Source of the DNA: Thuidium tamariscinum
Lineage: Eukaryota > Streptophyta > Bryopsida > Hypnales > Thuidiaceae
NCBI GenBank assembly: GCA_947034885.2
Contig: OX344750.2
Coordinates: 11,278,053 to 11,342,052 of the forward strand
DNA: 64,000 bases
Direction of reading: 5' to 3'
The notes beneath the pieces were generated by a model, which saw only the letters and a list, made by a program, of their open reading frames with translations, did no database searches and was not told where the DNA came from. Below, piece after piece: positions 1 through 9,299 of this stretch; the first letter of the stretch is position 1; each line of letters begins with the position of its first letter. The translations under genes were made by a program, and so were the position numbers.

Positions 1-1367
1 GTATATAGTGACTCTTTTCATTTGTAACAAAAAATTCATATTGATATTACAAATTTTTCAAAATTGAGAATAATCAGAATATTCTAATTCACCAAAAAAA
101 ATTTATGGAAAATTTGGGACACCCAAAAATTGGACAAGGGTGTCCTTTTGACACCCAAAATTTTGACCAGGGTGTCCCCTAGAAATTTGGCTAGGGTGTC
201 TAATTTATGCCCTGAGTGTGAGCTTCTAAGCCTCAAAGATGATGCACCTATAATGTAGTTGTTTATACTATAGAAACCTTTTATAATAAGAGTGTATTTA
301 TATTATAGGGCCCTATATTATAGGTATTAGGACTATAAACACCTTCTTAGCTGGAAGTATAAGTACTTATATACATATTAGGAGTTCACATGCTTGTGTT
401 CATGCTCATTTACTAGCATCGGTGCACTATTTTATGTTCAAGTTTTCATGAATTAGAATCCCATCTACATCAAAAGAAAGTGAAATAAGTTTTAGTCAAT
501 CACTCCATCCATGAAGTTCGCACTAATTTATGTTCAAATTTTTATAAGTTGTTTCAATTTTTTTGCCGTTGTTTACAGGTTATAGATTGAAATTTGTAGA
601 CATAATAATATTTGAATTGACATTTTCAAAATAAACATAATAAAGGACTAATGAGACCACATTGTTTTATTTTACACATGAAAACATAAGTGTTCATAAT
701 GGATTTGTGTATTGATATTTTTTTTCAAACATATTCTACGCATAGTCATACAATTTAAAGGTTAATTTTTTTAAAGTAGTAAATACTATTACACTACAAT
801 TTTTTCCAAATTCTACAAATAAAATATTATATATAAGAAACTAAGATACTAGGAATATAATAAGTACTCCTGTTTTTATCATAACAAATGTTTTATTCAC
901 AATTCTAAAGACTCAAAAATGCTCGTACAAACATGTTGTGCAATCACTAAATGAGAGGAGGTCCTAAAAGTGCTCAAGATCCAAGACCACCCACTTCTTC
1001 AAATGTAAGTTATTTAAACATGTTGTTTTTCTGTACCCTTGAGCAATGTGCAAACAATGTACATTTTAGGAGGTGGGCGATTTTAGGTCCCCATGCCATT
1101 TCAACTCCAATAAATCATAACTAATTTGACATAGTTCCACAAAGTTCCAAAGAACTTGGTTTACATGCTAATTGCACATATCTTTCAAGGACAATTGACC
1201 ATTGAAGGATTAAAAGTAAATAATAGGTAGGTAAAACTTCTTTGAAGTAGTTCTCAAAAATATTCCCTTAAAAGACAAGTGGAATTGATGTGTACCCCAT
1301 TTGGTTTTGTATTTCTTAAAGCTTTGTAGAATTAGTTATGAAATTTTGAAGTTGAAATGCCATAAGG
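1..1367. other. AT-rich intergenic stretch, no gene seen
   Basis: I see no open frame with coding character. At about 115-205 a short degenerate direct repeat built on GGGTGTCC/GACACCC occurs about five times, mixed with CAAAAATTTGG-like sequence. The rest is AT-rich and has no recognisable element ends. Confidence 0.5.
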
Positions 1368-1570
1368 CCCCGATCGGACAGCCACACTGATCGGACGGCC
1401 CTGACGAGGCGAGGCGAGGCGGACGGCCCCGATCGGACGGCCCCGACGAGGCGCGGCGGACGGATCGGACGGCCACTTCGAGGCGGATGGACCCGATCGG
1501 ACGGCCCCGACGAGGTTGCGGACGGGTCAGTCCGTCCGCAAGGTATAAGATGGGTGGACGGCCCGTCCGC
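1368..1570 (+). repeat. Left GC-rich GGACGG array
   Basis: A sharp GC-rich, CpG-rich island in AT-rich surroundings. It is built from degenerate copies of GATCGGACGGCCCCGACGAG, read about six times on this strand. The same words (GGACGGCCCCGATC) occur on the opposite strand in the right array near 9030-9125, so the two arrays are inverted relative to each other. The array runs directly into a TATA box and the 5' leader of the kinase-like gene. Open frames read through it are low-complexity artefacts. It may be a subterminal repeat of a mobile element, a promoter-proximal enhancer-like array, or both. Confidence 0.75.
1544..1550 (+). promoter_or_regulatory. TATA box of the kinase-like gene
   Basis: TATAAGA lies 222 bases before the ATG at 1766, just inside the GC-rich array. 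The context (GTCCGTCCGCAAGG before it, GGACGGC after it) resembles that of the TATA box of the opposing gene at 8743-8749. Confidence 0.55.
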
Positions 1571-1765
1571 AACCGCATTCCTATCTTCCCCCTTGTGTTT
1601 CACAAGAGAGAGCGGAGAGCTTGGTGGTTAATCCTCCATTGGCTCCTTTCTAAAGGAAGTTAGGAGTGGGATTTGGGGCCAAGTTGTTGCCCTTTTTTTG
1701 TACGTCTTTTCTGCTTTGTGCTTGAAATCAAGAGTTTTTAAACTCTTATCATTGATTTGATCACG

Positions 1766-3261
1766 ATGCCGAAAGGAAAGAAGGTAGCAAAGGCAAGACC
1801 TGTGGTGCTAGAGTCGCTAGACATTGAGGACATGCCCTCAGATGATTGCAAGGCATATCTCATCCGTATCATAGTGCAGTTTTATGAGGAGGAGAGCACT
1901 GCATCCCTTGATAGCAAGTACATCCGATATGAAGAGGAGTACATTGAGAAGTTCAAATCGGATATGACGAAGAGGATGACAGATGCTCTCTACGTTCCAG
2001 GATGGATTCATGAAACGGAGAAGAGGGGCTTTCAAAGGTTTCTGCAGAATAGGGTGCAAGATTCATTGTGGAATGCCAAAGTGGTATTGGCAAAGTACGG
2101 GAAGGAACATCGTGTGGATGATCCCACATTTGAAGAAGTCATTTTGAAGGCGGACTTGTTTGGACAACGATGTGCTCCGTTTACAAAGAATGCAAGGAAA
2201 CGGAAGGGACAAGGATCATTGGGTTGGTGGAACACGGATGAAGGAGCTGTAGAATTGCAACGTGGGCGGCGGCATCTTGTGGCATTGCCTATTACCGCAA
2301 GGGTGATTCCACAAGACAGTACGGTGTTGAAGGGGGGCTATGCAACAATCCAGAGGGTGCGAATTGAAGGATGTGCTGAGATACAAGCATCTTGGGAGTT
2401 TGCAGCGAAGGTATCGCATCAACAACGCATGAGGCCTCAACTCGCAAAGTTGGAACACCAGAACGAGTCAATGGCAGTGCGGATTCCACATGACGGAGTT
2501 ATACGATTTGCAGCTGTACATGCAACAAATAATGAAGGGTACATGTATTGGTGGAATGGCGGAACGTTGAGGCAAATGTTGAATATGGATAGGGACTATC
2601 CAGATGACATTCACATTCGATTGGCTTATTCCAAGCCATCACCCGAAGAGGTGAAGCGAGCATTCTTTCTAGGTCGCTGGAGAAAGAAACGTACGGAGCT
2701 CGCATGGGCATTGGTGCACATTTTGCATGCTTGCATCAAGCTGGGCATCTACACAACGATCTCTCGCCGGACAACATCATGTTTCACTTTCCAGATGATG
2801 AGTCACGTGTATATATTGGGGTTTGCGATTGGGGCATGACTACCGTACATAGTGATCCACCCAAATCCTTGTACACTTTCACATCTGAAAGTGAGAAGAA
2901 AGAAGCTTTACAAAGAAGATGGTGGGTGGATCCGTCTATTGTGTATGTGCATAGAAAAGATGCAGATGTGGAAACGATTCCACATTTATCACGTAAATCA
3001 GAGGAGTTTGCGGTTGGTAAACTAGCTCAACAGATCAACAGGCAATGCATGTCCAAGGAGTACGCGGCGCTTCATCGTGATAACAGAGGACATACAAAGT
3101 GGAGCCACCATCAGTTAGGACTTGTGTTTCATAATTATTTGGAATTTCTGTGTTCTACAGATGTAGAGAGGGCAGTAAGTTTGACTAAAATCGTCCAACG
3201 ATTTACTAGCCCAGGTTACAATTGGCCTATCCCAGATGAACATTTCCGCCATTCATATTAG
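1766..3261 (+). pseudogene. Protein-kinase-like gene, one frameshift
   Basis: The frame starts at ATG 1766 and carries an N-terminal region of about 180 residues that I do not recognise, then a protein kinase fold. Visible motifs (residue numbers for the two frames joined): a glycine loop KGGYATIQRV near 190, the beta-3 lysine in EFAAKVS (K215), a helix-C glutamate (about E230), the hinge WWNGGTL, the catalytic loop HNDLSPDN (D about 332, N about 337) and DWG in place of DFG (D about 355). The C-lobe ends at TAG 3261, giving about 498 residues. The frame breaks inside helix E near 2729-2735: LAWALVHILHA is in one frame and HQAGHLHNDLSPDN in the next. One missing base explains this. All catalytic residues remain, so decay would be recent, or the base is an assembly error. 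The HNDLSPDN and DWG variants resemble eukaryotic kinase families found in transposon-rich and fungal (FunK1-like) settings. The substrate is unknown. It converges with the gene at 7451-8530. Confidence 0.8.
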
Positions 3262-3813
3262 TATTTTAGTGTTATACATAGAAGTATAGAAGTATTGAAT
3301 AGATGTACCGGCAAGGAAATATATCCCTATGTACCTCAACTATGTCATAAAAAGATGTGTGCATCACAAATTTTCCCAAATATATGTGCAATTCACTTCT
3401 ATCTCACATTTGTTTTTGCATGTTTTGGTCTTTTGGAACCCCTCATGATGAGTTCACCCTTGAAGTATTTCTACGAGATTTGGTGTTTTTGAACCTGTCA
3501 TGATGAGTTGACCCTTGAAGCCTTGAAGTATTGGTTCTTTAGATTTTGATGTACTTGGAAAGTTTTGAATAATTCCATTTTGATTTGTAAGATGAATGTT
3601 ATGGCCTTATGGGACTTACTAATTTTTCTAAAATTTTGTGTACATCTTCCCCAAGACCCCAATTTGTGCACTAGAAGATCTTAGGGTTACATGTGTCACT
3701 TCTAGTTAAAAATTTTGAAGCATGACCCATGGTTAAAGCCATATCGATAACTCTATTGCTATATCAATTACATTTAAGAAAAAAATTGAACATTAATAAT
3801 TGAGAAATCCTTC
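3262..3813. other. 3' flank of the kinase-like gene
   Basis: AT-rich sequence after the kinase stop codon, probably including its 3' UTR. A short direct repeat (CATGATGAGTT with CCCTTGAAG) occurs at about 3444-3465 and 3498-3520. No other feature was seen. Confidence 0.4.
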
Positions 3814-3817
3814 TTAA

Positions 3818-4597
3818 CCCCTAAAGGACCAAGGCCTTTTTTCTGTCAAAAAACTCTCAAAATTGCCAATTCTGTTGCATTCATCCAAGAAAACAAAAAA
3901 CAAAAAATTTAAGAATCTAACCGTAGGATCTTGTACTTAACTTGGTTGAGATGAAGTGGTAAAAATTTCATGAAGTTTGACCGTATAGATTGGAAGATAT
4001 GAGCATTCAAGGTTGGAAATACAAGTTTTCTTGAACTGTGGTTTGCAATTTCAGATGACTTTGACTGGAATTTGTATTAAAAAATTGCACTATAGACTTT
4101 GAATTTATAATTTCTTGTGTTAAGAAATTGAGTTGAGAGTCTAGGCAAAAAATTTCACAGAAAAAACACTTGGTTTTCATTCTTTAAGAAATTGTTAAGT
4201 AGATGTAGGTCCAAGATTGAAAGAAAAACTAAATGGTTAATAACTCTAAGATGGGATCGAAATACAATAATCCCAATGGTGAGATTGTTTTAGAAAGTAA
4301 ACATAACCTTGTCCAACAAGTTGTTTTGAAAAATTCTGAAAACTACATTAAGAAATGAATCCTATAAGTTATTTTTTCAAGAAATTGTAAAGTTCGGCCC
4401 GCCAAATGAAAATTTGGCCTTTTTGTGGTATAACTTTTTCTCCCGGTCACCAATTGAAATCAAATTTACATTCCCATGAAGCTAATCAGTTTTCCTATCT
4501 TATGAGAAAGTTTCAAAAAGATTTATTAAAAATTGAGGTCTACGGACCCTGCCCGAACTCCAAATTGTCCCCCGAGGGGACAATGGTCCTTTAGGGG
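3818..4597. mobile_element. TTAA-flanked MITE, copy A (CCCCTAAAGG ends)
   Basis: The element starts CCCCTAAAGGACC and ends GGTCCTTTAGGGG, a perfect 13-base terminal inverted repeat. TTAA flanks both sides (3814-3817 and 4598-4601). A TTAA duplication with ends beginning CCC is the classical piggyBac-superfamily signature. The 780-bp body has no transposase, so it is non-autonomous. Part of the body matches copy B (6205-7170) in inverted orientation, for example the TGAAGTTTGACCGTA segment near 3973. Confidence 0.85.
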
Positions 4598-4601
4598 TTA
4601 A

Positions 4602-5095
4602 ATTGATTATAGATTTTTTTTTTTTTTTTTGAAACAAATGGATTGATAATAGATTGAATGTTCATAATGTTCATAAGGTTTCTTCTTTGAAATTCCTTCG
4701 AAATTGTGAAATACATTGGAAAAAAAAAAATTATTTATTTATTTCTTCAATAGATTGAACAGGACAGGTTTTAAAACTTTGGAACAATCTTCTACATTAA
4801 CCCCTAATTGCTCAAACGATCATTTTCCGAAAGTTCTTCTTTACTTTGGGAAAATTTACTAAACCCAAAAAAGAACTTTTTTGACCTTTTTTCTTCCCGG
4901 TTTTGAAAAAATTAGGTTTCATTTGAACATTGATATTGAAAACTAAGATCAGTACGATCAAACAAAAGGTATAGCCAAAAAAAGGAGAAATAGTACAAAG
5001 TGTCTAAAATTGCTTAGTGTTGAGGAACGTACTATTTGGAAGAAGTACTAAGGCTCTCATTGATAAACACTATTTATTTTTCAACAAAGCAATAA
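4602..5095. other. AT-rich filler, no gene seen
   Basis: It contains homopolymer T and A runs near 4615-4630 and 4720-4730. No open frame or element ends were recognised. Confidence 0.4.
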
Positions 5096-5099
5096 GAAC

Positions 5100-5960
5100 C
5101 ACAGTTTTGACCAAAGTAAAAAAATTTCAAACCCTAAGAATGGAAATTGTATTTTTGGTGAATTTTTGAAGTTATATCTTCAGAAATCATTTAAAGAGAA
5201 TGTATGAATATTTTTTAATTTTGACCATATGGGTACTTTCTACTTTTGTGCTTTACATTGTCTTCTTTGATGCTAACTTCAAAAATGTTGTAAATCTTAT
5301 ATTTCATAACGCATTTGTATTTTGTCTTAATACGTTGGGCTTGTAGAGGTTGAATTTCTGGCATTTCTTTATAAATCAATGAAAAATAGAATTTTGACCT
5401 ATGAAAAAGAATTTCAAACCCTAAAAATAGGAATTGTATTTTTGGTGAGTTTTTGAAGTTCTATCTTGAAAATTCATTTGAAGAGAATCTATAATTATTT
5501 TTTGATTTTGATCATATGGGTACTTTCTACTTTTTGTGTTGTACATTGTCTTCTTTGATGCTAACTTCAAAAATGTTGTAAATCTTATATTTCATGACAC
5601 ATTCGTATTTTGTCTTAGTACCTTGTGCTGTTTGAGGTTGAATATTTTGCATTTCTTTATAAGTCAATAAAAAACAGAATTTAGACCAATCAAAAAGAAT
5701 TTCAAACCATAAAAATAGAAATAGAATTATTGGTGAGTTATTGAAAATTTATATTCAACATTCATTTAAAAATAATCTGAATTTTTTTTTACTTCGACTA
5801 GATGGATAGTGTCTATTTTTTGTGCTTTACATTATCTTCTCATTCTTCTTTGATACTAACTTCAAAACAATCGTAATGTTTATATTTTATAACACATTTG
5901 TGTTTTGTCCTAACCCGTTGGGGTTATAGGGGTTCAAAATGCATCGGCCTTTTGAACTTG
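5100..5960 (+). repeat. Three tandem copies of a ~288-bp unit
   Basis: The unit, marked by TTTCAAACCCTAA and GGGTACTTTCTAC, recurs with CAAACC(C/A)TAA at about 5128, 5415 and 5703, a period of 287-288 bases. The third copy is the most diverged. It is non-coding and lies between the two convergent genes. Confidence 0.75.
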
Positions 5961-6204
5961 TTCATTATTTTTTTTTAAAAACAATGTGAAGATCTACTAA
6001 AGTACTAATTCCATGAGTCTGAGGAGTCCTATATATTCAAGGACTTTTGAAGGTTTGGGGTATTGAAGTATTGAAGAAGTACACTTCAACTAAGTTTGTG
6101 GCAACAAATTTTGGGCCTTTTTTCTGTATGGAAAAATTGATTGGGTTTTTGCCTTTTTGGTAATATAATTTTATTTCAATTGTATTTTGAGAGAAAATTT
6201 ATTC

Positions 6205-7170
6205 CCCCTAAGGCCCAATGTAGGCAATAGAAAGAAAAACATGAATGATTTTTAAAATTCCTTTTTTTTTTAAAATAGCATTTTTTTCTACGTAGAGAAA
6301 CTTAATTTATTTTCATTGGATAAGACGCTGTGACGGCTATGAATCTTCTTGTTTTTCAAGCAAATCACAGTAAACTTTTGAAAAGGAGATGCATTACATC
6401 CATTTTAATAGTTGAATAGAGAATTGCATAAGGTTTAGTTCTTTTTTTTCAAAACGGTTTCACCATTGGAATTAATGTGTTTCAATTTGATGCAAGACCT
6501 ATCACCAATTTAGTTTTTGTGTACATTTGAAGCTTTGATTCATCCTATTCGGACTAAAACTGAAAAAGTTATGGACAATCTTGTTTTTTGGGCAATCTAC
6601 GCATCTTCTTCAGAAAACAACTTGTACAATTCATTTTTGAATGCAATTTTAAATTTTTACCAATTTTTTTTTTTAAAGCTTAAGTTTGTTTTCAACCCTA
6701 AACCCACCATTGGGATTATGATTTTTTAATTCAATATAAGGGCTATTAAGAATTCAGTATTTTGTTCAACTTTGGACCTACTTCTACTTAACAATTTTTT
6801 TTTATGTGAAAATCAAGTTCAGGCATTGTAAAATTTTTATCCCCAACTCTCAACTCAAATGTTCAAGAGAAAAAATTTTGACCTCATGGTGTGTAGTGCA
6901 AAACAAATCCAGAAATGGCCATGAAAGTCACGTGAAATTGCAAGACGTAGTTGAAAAAAACTTTTTTTTCCAACTTTGAATGCTCATATCTTCCAATCCG
7001 TACGGTCAAACTTCATGAAATTTTTACCACATGTTGTTAGAGAAGTGAAGTACAAGATTGTACGGTTAGATTCTAAGAAAAAAAGTGTTTTTAGGTTTCT
7101 TGAGTGATTGCAGCAGAAATGGCAGTTTTCAGTGGTTTCATAGCCAGAAAATGCCTTGGTAACTTAGGGG
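6205..7170. mobile_element. TTAA-type MITE, copy B (decayed left end)
   Basis: The right end (CTTAGGGG then TTAA at 7171-7174) matches the family terminus. The left end is CCCCTAAGGCCCAATG at 6205, where the flanking TTAA is no longer intact. The body matches copy A in reverse, for example AAACTTCATGAAATTTTTACC near 7010, and AGGTCC/GGACCT with TACTTCTACTTAACAATT near 6775-6795. Short open frames inside it (6517-6729) are not genes. Confidence 0.6.
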
Positions 7171-7450
7171 TTAATTTGTTTTTGGGGCAAACATAATGAA
7201 CACACAAACTCACAGCTTTGTAAATAAGGAGGCAGCATAGAAGCTTCACAAAGAAAATGGGACATAATTGAATCGGAATTTACAAATAGGCGTACTCAAA
7301 ATTTGTATTCAAAAAATGGCGAACATCCTCATATCGTCCTTATGCCAATCTGTATCCTATGGCAAGAACATACAAAAATCGATTGCTAATTACTATATTT
7401 CTATTTTAAAGCAAGCATTGTTTCGCTACAATCTTCCAAATTTTTTTCCC

Positions 7451-8530
7451 TCACTCAGATTCCGAATCGGTGTCATCTTTGCGAGTTGGGCCAGTTGAAC
7501 CAGATCCAAAAGTCCCGAGAAATGGTCCACCACCCCACATGTCTCCAGATCCACTTGATGCACCTCCATGCCCATAATTTCCATAGTAAGGTCCTCCAAA
7601 AGTTGGAGGAGGAATTGAATCATCACGCTGAGATCCCCTGTGCCGTGTATCATTATAAGAACTACTTCCAGAGAATCCAAGATAGTACTGAGAACTACCT
7701 TGGTTGGAACCATAATCATGTGTGGTTCCTTGGCTGCCTTGGTAGTTGCCATAGCCACCTCGAGGGTCATTACTGTAGTGTGGATCAGTTTGGCGATTTT
7801 GTGTCCCATAAACACCATGGTCATGTTGATACGATCCATGATGCCCATGTGGTCGACCACGATCCTCGAGACTTCGTTGCATTGCATCTCGCATTTCTTG
7901 CTGGTATTGGATGTCTTCGCGTTTTTGTCTACGCCCAGGTATCTCTCCAAATGACACAGGCGTTGAAGCATCCTTCTCCTCCTCCTCCTCCTCCTCCGAC
8001 CAATCATCCTCAACATCCGGCAATACAACCGGTGCATATCCAAGTTGGCCTCGGTTAGACCACTCTGGCATACAATCACTTATACCAATCCAACTCGTAT
8101 AAATAACAGCATCAGTACGATGCAGTTGGTAGACATTTTTGCCGTAAATTGTGCGCCAATCCACATCTTTGTGGAGCACAATCTCAGCCCAGACCATGGC
8201 CATGTTGGAGTAGTTCATCACATTTGGTTTGGAGTCACGTATTTTAGCTGACCGTGTGACTTCCTCATACCGGTGGACAAAGTGCTTGCTTAGGCACGTC
8301 GAAATTTGTCCCTCCCAACGACGAACTTGCTGTTCAGCATGTTCTCTTGACCACATTTTTGAGAGGTGCGTCATTTTGACGTACTTCTTGCATGTTGTGC
8401 AGTCCCAAGATTTCTTCGGCTCCTCCTCCCATCCAGGTTCTGCTACACACAAAGGGTTTGCCCAATCCTCCCAATTCATGTCTTGGGATTTGCCCTTGGA
8501 ACTGGATTTTGGTTTATTGTTGCGAGGCAT
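7451..8530 (-). CDS. Unrecognised acidic, Gly/Ser-rich protein
   Basis: An intact 359-residue frame starting at ATG 8530. Residues 1-15 are basic. A Trp-rich region (20-75) carries C44-x2-C47-x7-H55-x8-H64, a possible zinc-binding site. Residues 75-170 look globular (many W, Y, V, I). A run of seven Glu lies at about 179-185. Residues 200-350 are rich in G, S, Q, Y and H (prion-like low complexity). The tail ends in an acidic DSESE stretch with possible phosphorylation sites. I recognise no family and see no transposase DDE/D motif. The architecture would suit a DNA- or RNA-binding protein, in the way small accessory proteins bind subterminal repeats in CACTA-type elements; this is analogy only. 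It has its own TATA box and faces the kinase-like gene, whose substrate it could be. Codon-like composition and the long uninterrupted frame support a real gene. Confidence 0.75.
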   Translation of the reverse strand: MPRNNKPKSSSKGKSQDMNWEDWANPLCVAEPGWEEEPKKSWDCTTCKKYVKMTHLSKMWSREHAEQQVRRWEGQISTCLSKHFVHRYEEVTRSAKIRDSKPNVMNYSNMAMVWAEIVLHKDVDWRTIYGKNVYQLHRTDAVIYTSWIGISDCMPEWSNRGQLGYAPVVLPDVEDDWSEEEEEEEKDASTPVSFGEIPGRRQKREDIQYQQEMRDAMQRSLEDRGRPHGHHGSYQHDHGVYGTQNRQTDPHYSNDPRGGYGNYQGSQGTTHDYGSNQGSSQYYLGFSGSSSYNDTRHRGSQRDDSIPPPTFGGPYYGNYGHGGASSGSGDMWGGGPFLGTFGSGSTGPTRKDDTDSESE

Positions 8531-8730
8531 GGTAATAAAATTACCCCACAGTTCAAAATTAGGGTGATGGGAATTTCGGGGCCCGCAAAAGCAAATAATA
8601 ATTAAAACTCAATACTATGAAAGTATTCAAGTTTTAATCACAACCATCTCACCAAGTTGAAAGGGGCTCACAGAGCTCGAGGCACTGGATTACCCACTTC
8701 GGAAGGCGGACGATTGTGCCTCAATGAGCC

Positions 8731-9290
8731 GTCCGCGATGCTACTTATACTCACGGACGGCGGGCGACATCCCATCAAAATCCGACGGCATTCAGCGCGG
8801 ACGGACTCACGGAAGATCGTGCGGCCAAGATTGATCGCCAGTCGGATTCGGCGGTGCGGACGGACTACGAACGGAGTATGGACGGACTTCGGATGGGCTG
8901 ACGGACTGCGGACGGGCGGATACAGTACGGACGACTTGCGGACGGCCTGCGGACGCTCTCCGCACCATCCGCCCGTCCGCAGTCCGCCTGCAACCCGTCC
9001 GCGCGTCCGCAAGCCGGCTGCAATCCGTCCGCGCGATCGGGGCCGTCGGATCGGGGCCGTCCGCGCGTCCGCAAGCCGGCTGCAACCCGTCCACGCGATC
9101 AGGGCCGTCGAATCGGGGCCGTCCGCGCGTCCACAACCCGTCCGCGCGACCGCACTCTGTGCGTCCGAAATGCCGTCCGCGGAAGTGTCTGGTCGTCCGT
9201 CTGCTGGACGTACGCAAACAGAATTTCAAATGTCAATGGACGTCCGTGGGTTAGCGTCTACATCCCGTGGACGTCCGGACGTCCCGTCAT
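8731..9290 (-). repeat. Right GC-rich GGACGG array, inverted to the left one
   Basis: About 560 bases of GC- and CpG-rich repeats. GGACGG-type words face right between about 8750 and 8955, and CCGTCC-type words dominate from 8968 to 9190. A perfect 18-base inverted repeat pairs 8903-8920 with 8968-8985 across a 47-base loop. A 62-base tandem unit, marked by GCGCGTCCGCAAGCCGGC, occurs at 9001 and 9063 and partly at 9125. Read on the minus strand it contains GGACGGCCCCGAT as in the left array. Long open frames across it are composition artefacts. Confidence 0.75.
8743..8749 (-). promoter_or_regulatory. TATA box of the 7451-8530 gene
   Basis: On the minus strand GAGTATAAGTAGC lies about 213 bases before ATG 8530. 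The spacing and the flanking CCGTCCG (before) and GGACGGC (after) words mirror the left promoter at 1544. Confidence 0.5.
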
Positions 9291-9299
9291 CCCTGCAAA

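Noticed and set aside
1316..1603. Minus-strand frames across the left GC array
   Set aside because: Same reason: repeat composition, and they overlap the promoter of a clearer gene.
2551..2672. Possible 122-base intron in the kinase-like gene (donor at GTGGAATG, acceptor TTCTTTCTAG), which would also restore the reading frame
   Set aside because: It would delete the hinge and part of the kinase lobes, and the frame within it reads like a kinase (WWNGGTL, then LAWALVHILHA) right up to the shift point near 2733. A one-base change fits better.
7486..8058. Plus-strand open frame opposite the 7451-8530 gene
   Set aside because: Antisense shadow of a longer, better supported gene.
8731..9290. CRISPR-like array
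   Set aside because: The units are degenerate, in both orientations, without uniform spacers, and the context is eukaryotic.
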